Shown here: in pieces, positions 27,415 to 34,583 of the stretch
How the letters are laid out: each line of letters opens with the position of its first letter
Numbering within the stretch: position 1 is the first letter of the stretch
Source: Verrucosispora sp. WMMD573
GTDB taxonomy: Bacteria; Actinomycetota; Actinomycetes; Mycobacteriales; Micromonosporaceae
Assembly: GCF_027497175.1 (NCBI RefSeq)
Contig: NZ_CP114901.1
Location: 1,612,001 to 1,676,000, forward strand
DNA: 64,000 nucleotides
Reading direction: 5' to 3'
Notes under the pieces: model-generated
Databases searched by the model: none
Told to the model about the DNA's origin: nothing
What the model saw: the letters and a program-made list of their open reading frames with translations, nothing else
Position numbers and translations under genes: made by a program

Positions 27415-27867
27415 TCAGGCCTTGGGGATGTCGAAGAGGTTCGCGATGTTGGCGGCCAGGCCCAGGTCACCCTTTGCCTTGAGCTTGCCGGTCATGAACA
27501 TCATGACCGGGTTGGCGCTGCCGGAGACGATCTTCAGGAACTCGACCGGGCCCATGGTCAGGCTCAGTCGGGGGTCGTGCTGCGGGGTCTCGTTGACGGT
27601 GCACGCGCCGTCGGCGATGACCACCTCGTAGGTGTCGGTGCCGCCGTCGGGGGCGCCGGTGATGTTCCAGTGGATGACAGCGTTGGTGGAGCCGGCCCGG
27701 TCGGCGCGGAACAGCTGCGGCATCCGCCCGAAGACCTCGCCGAGGATCTTGCCGCGCAGGTCACCGGACATCACCTCGGCCAGCTTGTTCTCCGGGGTGT
27801 TCTTGACGAGCTGGGCGAACTCCTTCGGGCCGACGTTTGCGAAGTTGGCCGGGTCGAAGTCAGTCAT
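27415..27867 (-). CDS. SCP2 sterol-binding domain protein
   Basis: A 150-residue small alpha/beta lipid-binding protein of the sterol carrier protein 2 family (ADRAGSTNAVIHWNITG, LSLTMGPVEFLKIVSGSANPVMMFMTGKLKAKGD). It probably presents or carries the acyl or steroid-like substrate for the two following enzymes. The start is ATG 27867, with GAGAGG eight bases upstream. It is the first gene of the operon, opposite the TetR gene with a 66-base gap that contains a perfect palindrome. Confidence 0.9.
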   Translation of the reverse strand: MTDFDPANFANVGPKEFAQLVKNTPENKLAEVMSGDLRGKILGEVFGRMPQLFRADRAGSTNAVIHWNITGAPDGGTDTYEVVIADGACTVNETPQHDPRLSLTMGPVEFLKIVSGSANPVMMFMTGKLKAKGDLGLAANIANLFDIPKA

Positions 27868-27895
27868 GGAAGGCACCTCTCGGACAGTGGCTACT

Positions 27896-27915
27896 CGTGC
27901 GTAACCTTACGCACG
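27896..27915. promoter_or_regulatory. Perfect palindromic operator for the divergent TetR regulator
   Basis: CGTGCGTAACCTTACGCACG: nine-base arms around a two-base centre, exactly symmetrical. It lies between the divergent SCP2 operon and the TetR gene, 19 bases before the TetR start. Position and symmetry match a TetR operator that would control both directions. Confidence 0.85.
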
Positions 27916-27933
27916 GGTAGGTATGCTCGCAAG

Positions 27934-28569
27934 GTGTCCACCGGTCCCGCCTTCAAGCGCCTCCCGCGCGCCGTACGGCAGCAGCAGATGCTCGACTCCG
28001 CGGTGCGAATCTTCTCGCGGCGTGGGTACCACGGCGCCAGCATGGACGAGATCGCCGAGGTGGCGGGCATCTCCAAGCCCATGGTGTACGCGTACCTGGG
28101 CACCAAGGAGGAACTTTTCGTCGCCTGCCTGCATCGCGAGGGCACCCGGATGATGGAGGCCATCGCCGGTGCCGCCGTCCCCGATCTGCCCGCCGATGAG
28201 CGGCTCTGGCGTGGGTTGCGGGCGTTCTTCGGCTTCGTCGGCGCGCACCGGGACGGCTGGGCGGTGCTCTACCGGCAGGCCCGCGCCGAGCAGCCCTTCG
28301 CGCGCGAGTTGGCCGTGATGCGGGCGAGGCTGCTGGAGGTGGTCGCCGGAATGCTCGACCACGCGCTGCGCGCCGGGGGGCGAGAGGTGGCCCACACCGA
28401 GTTGGAGGTGGTCGCGTACGCGCTCGTCGGCGCGAGCGAGTCACTGGCCGACTGGCTGGCCGACCATCCGGAAGCCGACCCGGAGAAGACCGCCACCCAG
28501 ATGATGAACGTCGCCTGGCTGGGCGCCGGGCAACTGCTGCGCGGCGTGACCTGGCGCCCGCCGGGGTGA
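27934..28569 (+). CDS. TetR-family transcriptional regulator
   Basis: A 211-residue repressor with a standard N-terminal helix-turn-helix (RQQQMLDSAVRIFSRRGYHGASMDEIAEVAGISKPMVYAYLGTKEELF) and a helical ligand domain. The GTG start at 27934 is the only one that leaves the full HTH. It likely represses itself and the divergent SCP2/acyl-CoA dehydrogenase/ligase operon through the palindrome at 27896. An acyl-CoA effector is inferred from the target genes. Confidence 0.9.
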   Translation: MSTGPAFKRLPRAVRQQQMLDSAVRIFSRRGYHGASMDEIAEVAGISKPMVYAYLGTKEELFVACLHREGTRMMEAIAGAAVPDLPADERLWRGLRAFFGFVGAHRDGWAVLYRQARAEQPFARELAVMRARLLEVVAGMLDHALRAGGREVAHTELEVVAYALVGASESLADWLADHPEADPEKTATQMMNVAWLGAGQLLRGVTWRPPG

Positions 28570-28579
28570 CCCCCGCACC

Positions 28580-29194
28580 TCAACGTCGGGCGGCCCGGCG
28601 ATGGGCCCGGCGGCGCAGCCCGCGTGCCAGCTGCACCAGCAGGGTGACCGCGATCGACAGACCGATTCCGGCCAGGATCCCGTAGATCGGCTCACGTTCG
28701 AAGGCTAGCCCGCCGAGGAGGCCGAGCAGCACGCAGTAGAGTGCCCAGGTGCCGGCACCGATCAGGTCGTAGAGCAGGAACGGGCGCAGCGGATAGCGCA
28801 CCGCACCCATGGTCAGGGTGACCGCTGTCCGTCCGCCGGGCAGGTACCGGGCGGAGGTCAGGATGACGCCGCCGTGCCGGCACACCGCCCGCCGCGCCCA
28901 CCGCGATCCGGCCCGGCGTCGGCTGTCCTCGGGCGAACGATCCAGCCGACCTGAGCCGCCGCCACGCCCGACGGCGTAGGAGACGTGGTCGCCGAGCACG
29001 GCACCGAGCATGGTTACCACGATCACCAACACCAGATTCGGCTCGCCGCCGGTGGCGAGGACGGTGACCGTGATGACCGCCGCCTCGGCCGGCACCAACG
29101 GGAAGACCGCGTCGATCGCGGTGAGTCCGAACAGCAGCAGGTACACCCACGGTGAGGTGAGCGTGTGCCGGAGCAGGTCGAGCGCGGCCTCCAT
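28580..29194 (-). CDS. DedA-family membrane protein
   Basis: A 204-residue integral membrane protein of the DedA/SNARE-associated family. It has a hydrophobic N-terminus, the FPLVPAEAAVITVTVLA segment, GAVLGDHVSYAVGRGGG and ARYLPGGRTAVTLTMGAVRYPLRPFLLYDLIGAGTWALY, which matches the family's re-entrant loop and Arg signature. DedA proteins are linked to lipid-carrier flipping and membrane homeostasis. The start at 29194 is the best-supported Met. It lies 54 bases after the PurA-like gene on the same strand and may share its transcript. Confidence 0.85.
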   Translation of the reverse strand: MEAALDLLRHTLTSPWVYLLLFGLTAIDAVFPLVPAEAAVITVTVLATGGEPNLVLVIVVTMLGAVLGDHVSYAVGRGGGSGRLDRSPEDSRRRAGSRWARRAVCRHGGVILTSARYLPGGRTAVTLTMGAVRYPLRPFLLYDLIGAGTWALYCVLLGLLGGLAFEREPIYGILAGIGLSIAVTLLVQLARGLRRRAHRRAARR

Positions 29195-29248
29195 GGATAC
29201 ATGCTCGCCGCCGGGCGGAGGCATCGGGGCGGGACGGACGGATCACCG

Positions 29249-30661
29249 CTAATGGGGCCTTCCGCCCGTTGCCACCGTCGACCGGGTGACCGTGCCGCGT
29301 CCCGCATGGCTGGCGTCGAGCCGAACCGCCTTGTCCTCGGCGGTGGGCCCGTGGGAGGTGAGCACGACGGGCACGCCCAGCGCCCGCTCCACCGCCGTAG
29401 GCCAGTCGACCGGCGCCGGGTCGTCGTACACCGGTCTGGTTCGCAGCAGGCGTGCGGTGAGCGCCGCCTGCCGGTCGAGGTCTCCGGGTGGACCTGGCCG
29501 CAGCCCGTCCAGGTCCGCGTAACGGTGACAGATCCGCAGGTCGAGACCGTGCCCGGCGAGATCCAGGTGGGTCAGCGCCAGGCCGTCGACCCCACCGACG
29601 ACCGCCAGGGCGTACGCGTGGGCGACGGCGTCGAAGTGGCCGAACCGGAAGTGTCCCTGCCACGGGTTCGTCGGGTTGTGCGGATCGGTCAGCCCGAGCG
29701 CCGGATCCTCGGTCACCAGCGGACCCGGCCCGTGTCTGGTGGTGACCGTCCGCACTACCCCGAGCCGGGTCGCTGATCCGGCCAGCCCGGCCTCGGCCAG
29801 CAGCGCCTCGGCGTTGGCGGCGGTGGTGGTGCTCCACGTCGTGTACGGGTGGAAGCCGTGCCACTCGTCCAGCAGCACTCCCTGCGCACCCTCGAACACG
29901 CACGTCCCGGCGTGCAGTGCTTCGGCGAGCCAGCCCCGGTCCACGATCCCCACCCGCTCGGCGAAGGCCCGGTACGCCGGCAGGCAGTCGGCGATCGGCG
30001 GGGCGTCCAGCGGACCGAGTTCGGCGCTGAGCCGGTCCCGCAGCGCGGTCAGCCGGCGGCGCAGCACCTCCGGGCTGCGGCAGTCCGCCACCCGGGGGGC
30101 CTGGTCGGGGTGGGCGAGACCGTACGCGACGGCCTCGCCCACCCCCAGCCCGCAGGAACCGTGCCGGTCGGCTCCACGGGCCAGCTCCCGCGCCCGGTTC
30201 GCGGCCCGGTGGTACGGGGTGGCCAGCAGCGCCTCCCCGTCCACGGTCAGCCGGTCGAGCGCGTCGGGCACCCCGACGGCGGCGAGGTGGTCCGCCTCGG
30301 CGGCCAACGCCAGCGGGTCCACCACCACGTGGCGGGACAGGTGGGTGCCCACCCCGGGGTGGAAGGTGCCCGCCCCGAACTGGGCGAACGTGTGGTGCCG
30401 GCCGTCGCGCAGGACGACGTTGTGTGCCGCCTGCGCACCCCCGTTGAACCGCACCACCGTCCGCACCGGCCGGGTCGCGCAGAGCCAGTCCACGACGGTG
30501 CCCTTCCCCGCGTCGCCGTACCCGAGGTCGACCACGATCACGTGCTGGCCGTGCGGCCCCCTCGCCGCCGGCCAGCCCGTCGATCGCCGGCCCGCAACGG
30601 CATCGGCCGGCATGCCGGTCACCGTGCCGCCCGGAACCGCGCCCGCCGCCGGCTGGGTCAC
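29249..30661 (-). CDS. Divergent adenylosuccinate synthetase paralogue
   Basis: A 470-residue PurA homologue distinct from the housekeeping copy at 11318. It keeps the P-loop frame (DLGYGDAGKGT, against [11 protein letters not shown] in PurA) with the catalytic Asp, a His in GGAQAAHN (against NAGHT), EGAQGVLLDEWHG and THLD in place of TKLD. The aspartate-binding loop [13 protein letters not shown] is replaced by NPWQGHFRFGHFD, so two of its three arginines are gone. This implies a different acceptor or lost synthetase activity. The GTG start overlaps the VWA stop (GTGA), and the first 35 residues are a poorly conserved tail. It is last in a four-gene coupled cluster. Confidence 0.88.
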   Translation of the reverse strand: MTQPAAGAVPGGTVTGMPADAVAGRRSTGWPAARGPHGQHVIVVDLGYGDAGKGTVVDWLCATRPVRTVVRFNGGAQAAHNVVLRDGRHHTFAQFGAGTFHPGVGTHLSRHVVVDPLALAAEADHLAAVGVPDALDRLTVDGEALLATPYHRAANRARELARGADRHGSCGLGVGEAVAYGLAHPDQAPRVADCRSPEVLRRRLTALRDRLSAELGPLDAPPIADCLPAYRAFAERVGIVDRGWLAEALHAGTCVFEGAQGVLLDEWHGFHPYTTWSTTTAANAEALLAEAGLAGSATRLGVVRTVTTRHGPGPLVTEDPALGLTDPHNPTNPWQGHFRFGHFDAVAHAYALAVVGGVDGLALTHLDLAGHGLDLRICHRYADLDGLRPGPPGDLDRQAALTARLLRTRPVYDDPAPVDWPTAVERALGVPVVLTSHGPTAEDKAVRLDASHAGRGTVTRSTVATGGRPH

Positions 30662-31617
30662 AGCCGGACCACTCCGCGGCCGGTGGTACGGCCGGCCGGC
30701 AGCTCCGACACCTCGGCCCGGGCTCTCCCGTCCAACCGGGCGAGCGCCTTCGACACCGTGCCGGTGGCGGACGAGCCGGCGTGGTCCAGGTCCCGCAGGC
30801 CCTGGTCGAGGTCGATCGCCTGCTCACCGAGGCCGACAGTGAGCGCGATGGTCTCGCAGACCGCAGCGAGATCGTCCAACTCCAGGGCGTTCTGGCCGAG
30901 CAGGTCGCGCCAGAATTCGAGCACCCGGCGGTTGCCCGAGTAGTGGCTGCCGGCGGGCAGCAGGTAGTAGGTGTCCCAGCGGCGGCTGACCTCGTCGACG
31001 ATCTGCCGCAACGGCACGTCCTCGCGCAGGTCGTCCTCCACCAGCCGGCTCACCTCGCCGGCCTTCACCTGCGGGTACGCCAACTCGTCGCCGATGACGA
31101 ACAGGTAGCCGCGCCGGCCTCGCTTCTCCCAGCTGTCGGTGATCGTGCGCCGGGCCATGAAGTACAGCGCCAGCTCGTACGACTCCCGCATCTGGCCGCC
31201 ACCGCCGCCCTCCAGCACGATCCGGCCGAGGTCGTCGTCCATCCGGTTGTCGGACTCGAACTGCCCCACCTGCAACGGCACCCGGTCACAGGTGGCGTCC
31301 CCGATCGCACCGAACATGATCTGCGGGTCGTGGGCGTAGCCCTGGCGCAGCAGCAGCCCCAGCAACTGCGGCAGCTTGGCCTGGAGAACGCGGGGCACGT
31401 GCCCCATCGAGCCGGTCACGTCGAACAGGACCGCGACCGGGGTCGATCGGGGGTGCTCCGCGCTGTCCCGGCTCTCCCGGACCGCGCCGCGCGGGTCCAG
31501 CGCCGGGTGCACCACCCGGGCCCCGCTGTCGCTGTAGGAGAAGGCGCTGGTGCCGGTGGCCCGGCGGTAGCGGTCGGCGGCGTCGTACACATCGGTGGAC
31601 CATGCTCCGCTGCCCAT
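30658..31617 (-). CDS. VWA-domain protein of the PurA-paralogue cluster
   Basis: A 319-residue cytosolic protein with a von Willebrand A fold: VAVLFDVTGSMGHVPRVLQ gives a DxTxS metal-site motif, followed by the GGGGGQMRESYELAL segment and YLFVIGDELAY. There is no signal peptide or membrane span. The ATG at 31617 follows AGGAGG that overlaps the stop of the kinase-like gene nine bases away. VWA proteins often act as metal-dependent partners of ATPases or kinases. It overlaps the PurA-like gene by four bases. Function unknown. Confidence 0.85.
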   Translation of the reverse strand: MGSGAWSTDVYDAADRYRRATGTSAFSYSDSGARVVHPALDPRGAVRESRDSAEHPRSTPVAVLFDVTGSMGHVPRVLQAKLPQLLGLLLRQGYAHDPQIMFGAIGDATCDRVPLQVGQFESDNRMDDDLGRIVLEGGGGGQMRESYELALYFMARRTITDSWEKRGRRGYLFVIGDELAYPQVKAGEVSRLVEDDLREDVPLRQIVDEVSRRWDTYYLLPAGSHYSGNRRVLEFWRDLLGQNALELDDLAAVCETIALTVGLGEQAIDLDQGLRDLDHAGSSATGTVSKALARLDGRARAEVSELPAGRTTGRGVVRL

Positions 31618-31626
31618 GGCAGCCTC

Positions 31627-32601
31627 CTAGGGGTTGAGGGTGAAGGGGCGAAAGGTGCGCGGCCCGTAGAGGCGGTGCAGCACCTGGTCAAGTTCGCGCA
31701 GCAGCAGCCAGGCGTCGTCGGGACGGGCGCGCAGGAGCCGTTGCCGGCAGCCCCGGGCGAAGTCGAGCAGCTGGCGCGGCGCCCGGCGGTCCAGCAGCCA
31801 GGCCATGCAGCGGGTGGCCATGAAGATGTCGGTGCCCGGCCCGCACGGCTGACGGTGGGGTACCTCCGGCGGGTACCAGGTCTCGTGCTCGGGGACCATC
31901 GCGGGCACGGTGCCGCCCGGCTCGGTGGAGAAGCACCAGTCGACAAGCACCAGGCCGTGCGCGTCGGGGTCGATGAGCACGTGCGACGGCAGCACCGCAC
32001 CGTGCACCAGGCCCGCCCGGTGGGCCAGGCCGAGGGCGACCAGCAGCCGTCGCCACATCCACGCCACGTCGCGGGCGTCCAGCCCGTCCGGATAGGCCCG
32101 CCGCACCTCGACCAGGCTGTGCAGGTTGGGCGCGGTGCCGAGCACGGTGATCCGGCGGTCCGCACCGGTGCCGGCGTCGCGGTGAGTGAAGCTGTCCACC
32201 AGTCGGGGCACGTACGGCAGCCAGCGCGGGTCACCCCGCTCGGCGAGCGTGCGCAGGGCGCGTTGCTCGCGGACCATCAGATCGTTGTCGGCCGCGTCGC
32301 GGGGCAGCTTGAGCAGCCGGTCGGCGCCGACGTCGTACAGGTCGGCGAGGTCACCGGAGTACGCGGGCCGGCCACACCGGTATCCGTGCAACACGGTGGC
32401 CCGCCGGGCCCGCCAGCGGCTGGTGACCCGGAGGAAGGCGGTGGTGGCGGCGGCGCGGATCCCCGGACCGGCCCAACCGAGCCGGTCCGGGTGCAGGGCG
32501 CCGACGAGTTCCCGGTAGCGCCGCTCCGGCGCCTCGCCGCCGAACAGCTCGTCGTCGTCGCGGGCGGCGGTGACCAGGCGGATCGCCTCGACGGTGGTCA
32601 T
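31627..32601 (-). CDS. J-domain-like / pseudokinase fusion protein
   Basis: A 324-residue protein. The N-terminal 65 residues look like a shortened J domain (YRELVGALHPDRLGWAGPG, with the HPD motif). The rest follows a protein-kinase fold: candidate ATP-binding Lys in LLKLPRD, helix-C Glu in REQRAL, and a DFG counterpart in LVDWCFS. The catalytic loop reads HGAVLPSHVLI instead of HRDLKPxNxxx, so the catalytic Asp is Ala and the metal-binding Asn is His. It is therefore predicted to be a pseudokinase or highly atypical kinase. The ATG overlaps the Nudix gene stop (ATGA) and the VWA gene follows within nine bases. Confidence 0.8.
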   Translation of the reverse strand: MTTVEAIRLVTAARDDDELFGGEAPERRYRELVGALHPDRLGWAGPGIRAAATTAFLRVTSRWRARRATVLHGYRCGRPAYSGDLADLYDVGADRLLKLPRDAADNDLMVREQRALRTLAERGDPRWLPYVPRLVDSFTHRDAGTGADRRITVLGTAPNLHSLVEVRRAYPDGLDARDVAWMWRRLLVALGLAHRAGLVHGAVLPSHVLIDPDAHGLVLVDWCFSTEPGGTVPAMVPEHETWYPPEVPHRQPCGPGTDIFMATRCMAWLLDRRAPRQLLDFARGCRQRLLRARPDDAWLLLRELDQVLHRLYGPRTFRPFTLNP

Positions 32602-33350
32602 CGCACCGTCTCCTCGCGGGCGGGGCGCAGCAGTGCCGGATGCAGCAGCCGGGCGTCTCCGGCCCGGTAGAGCCGGGCCCGCGGGCCGCCCCGGGTGCCG
32701 CCGCGCTCGGTGCTTTCGCCGGTGCTCTCCACGAAGCCGGGCACCGAGAGCACCTTGCGGTGGAAGTTGCCGGCGTGCAGTTGGTGCCCCCAGACCGTCT
32801 CGTAGACAGCCCGCAGCTCGCCGATGGTGAACTCGGGTGCGAGGAAGCGGGTGGCCAGCGGGGTGTATTCCAGTTTGGAGCGCGCCCGTTCCAGCCCGTC
32901 GGCGACGATCTGGCCGTGGTCGAAGGCGAGCTGCCGGTTGGCCAGCTCGGCGACCGGCACCCAGGCCGCCTCGTCGGCGTCGGTGCCGGCCGTCGCGTCC
33001 GGCAGGTCGGGGGCGAAGGCCAGGTGGGCGATCGAGACGATCCGCATCCGGGGATCGCGGTCGGGTGCGCCGTAGGAGGCCAGCTGCTCGACGTGGACGC
33101 GGCGTAGCGGCTGGCCGTCGAGACCGGTCTCCTCGGCCAGCTCCCGGCGGGCGGCGGCAGCCAGGTTCTCGTCCGGCCGGACGAAGCCGCCCGGCAGGGC
33201 CCAGAGGCCGGCGTACGGCTGCTCGCCTCGACGGATCAGCAGCAGGTGCAGCGCGTCGTCGCGGATGGTCAGGGCGACGATGTCGACGGTCACCGCGACC
33301 GCCGGATAGGCCCGTGGGTCGTAGGCGGCGAGGAAGTCCTGCTCGTTCAC
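32598..33350 (-). CDS. NrtR-like Nudix-domain transcriptional regulator
   Basis: A 250-residue protein with an N-terminal Nudix domain and a C-terminal winged helix, the NrtR layout known for sensing ADP-ribose or NAD-derived ligands. The Nudix box is intact (GX5E then RELAEETGL, at about residues 55-77), so hydrolase activity is possible. The winged-helix part runs LEYTPLATRFLAPEFTIGELRAVYETVWG...NFHRKVLSVPGF. The GTG start at 33350 follows a weak ribosome site. An AT-rich inverted repeat 11-39 bases upstream is a plausible autoregulatory operator. It heads the four-gene cluster and likely controls it. Confidence 0.88.
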   Translation of the reverse strand: MNEQDFLAAYDPRAYPAVAVTVDIVALTIRDDALHLLLIRRGEQPYAGLWALPGGFVRPDENLAAAARRELAEETGLDGQPLRRVHVEQLASYGAPDRDPRMRIVSIAHLAFAPDLPDATAGTDADEAAWVPVAELANRQLAFDHGQIVADGLERARSKLEYTPLATRFLAPEFTIGELRAVYETVWGHQLHAGNFHRKVLSVPGFVESTGESTERGGTRGGPRARLYRAGDARLLHPALLRPAREETVR

Positions 33351-33360
33351 GCTCGATCAC

Positions 33361-33389
33361 TCTCACTTAGAGAATATCTCTACTTGAGA
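33361..33389. promoter_or_regulatory. AT-rich inverted repeat, candidate NrtR-type operator
   Basis: TCTCACTTAGAGA (33361-33373) and TCTCTACTTGAGA (33377-33389) are reverse complements at all but two or three positions, around an ATA centre. The block is far richer in A/T than its surroundings and lies directly upstream of the Nudix regulator's GTG, where the cluster promoter must be. The -10-like sequence is contained in the repeat, which fits repression. Confidence 0.7.
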
Positions 33390-33434
33390 ACAACCTAACG
33401 GAAAAGAGAGGGCCGGGCAAGTGCCCGGCCCCGC

Positions 33435-34583
33435 TCAGCGGATGGTGCCCAGCAGATGTGGGCGACCACGCCGGTCGTGCAGCGCGAAATCCCAGCCCGG
33501 ATCGAGCGCCGTGGCACTGAAGGCGACAGTGCCGGGCAGCGGCACCGGCAGCTTGAACGCCACGTCCACCGTGTACGCCTCGGGCAGCCGGCTCTCCACC
33601 GCCGCGAGACACCGGGCCTTGCTCCACATGCCGTGTGCGATGGGTCGGGGGAAACCGAGCAGCCGCGCCCCCAGCCGCGAGGTGTGGATCGGGTTGTAAT
33701 CGCCGGAGACCCGCGCGTAGTCCGTACCCACCCGGGGAGTGACAGGCCAGCGGGCGGTAGCGGCCGGCGGCGGTGGCCGCTCGCCGTGGTCGCGCCGCTC
33801 GCCGCCGTCCGGGGTGCGCTGCCGGCCGAGGTACGTCGAGACGCCGCGCCACACCTCCTCGCCGTCGACCGACCCGACGAGGACGACGTCCACCTGCCGT
33901 CCCCGGTCGTGCGGACGCAGGTCTTCCGCCCAGGTGATGAAGTCCAGCCGTTCGCCGATGGTGACCGGTCGACGCACCGTGATCCGGTTTCCGACGTGCA
34001 CCACCCCGGTCAGTGGGATCGGGAACTCCGGCGCGGTGATCAGGCGCAGCGCCAGCGGAAAACCCATGACGTGTGGAAATGTCGCGGGCAGCCGGTCGGC
34101 GAGGCGGAACCCGCAGACCCGGTCGTAGTCGGCCAGCCGCTCCGGATCCACCGGCACGCCGCCCACCGCCAGTTCCACCGCCGGCACCGTCTCTCCGCGC
34201 CGACCGCTCACCCCCGGCACCGCGTTGAGCAACGCCCGCCGGTACAACGGCCCGGCCGCCGGCAACCGGGGCAACTCCACCCGGGTCCGGGCCGCCGGCG
34301 AACCGCTCGCCGTCGGGACGTCACCGCTGGTGCCGGTCCGGTGCCCGCCGACGGCCGCCGACGTCGCCGGATCCGCTGCGGACGGGTCGGCCGCCGCGTT
34401 GGAGCCGCCGCCGGCCGAGGCCTGGCCGGACAGGTCACGGGTCGCCTCCAGGTCCCCGCCGCCGGTCGGTCCGGCGAGCGCGGCGGCCCGGATCTCCGGT
34501 GTCAGCACCTCGGTCGGCCCGTCGATCAGCTCACCGACCGACAGGTCGTCTGCGGGCTCCTCGCCACGTCCGCGCCTGGCCAT
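33435..34583 (-). CDS. htdX: MaoC-like 3-hydroxyacyl-thioester dehydratase (HtdX type)
   Basis: A 382-residue hydratase with a C-terminal hot-dog domain carrying the hydratase-2 motif (RVSGDYNPIHTSRLGARLLGFPRPIAHGMW), the catalytic Asp/His signature. An N-terminal degenerate hot-dog half precedes it. The first 100 residues are a disordered Ala/Gly/Thr/Pro-rich arm. ATG 34583 overlaps the preceding gene's stop by one base (TGATG). The trio with a large FabG and an opposed thiolase matches the mycobacterial Rv0241c-Rv0242c-Rv0243 arrangement, so the symbol is by analogy. Confidence 0.85.
   Translation of the reverse strand: MARRGRGEEPADDLSVGELIDGPTEVLTPEIRAAALAGPTGGGDLEATRDLSGQASAGGGSNAAADPSAADPATSAAVGGHRTGTSGDVPTASGSPAARTRVELPRLPAAGPLYRRALLNAVPGVSGRRGETVPAVELAVGGVPVDPERLADYDRVCGFRLADRLPATFPHVMGFPLALRLITAPEFPIPLTGVVHVGNRITVRRPVTIGERLDFITWAEDLRPHDRGRQVDVVLVGSVDGEEVWRGVSTYLGRQRTPDGGERRDHGERPPPPAATARWPVTPRVGTDYARVSGDYNPIHTSRLGARLLGFPRPIAHGMWSKARCLAAVESRLPEAYTVDVAFKLPVPLPGTVAFSATALDPGWDFALHDRRGRPHLLGTIR

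Noticed and set aside
29249..30661. Reading the PurA paralogue as a phage-type PurZ (diaminopurine synthesis)
   Set aside because: PurZ proteins differ at the catalytic Asp, which is retained here, and no phage or dATP-removing companion genes are nearby.
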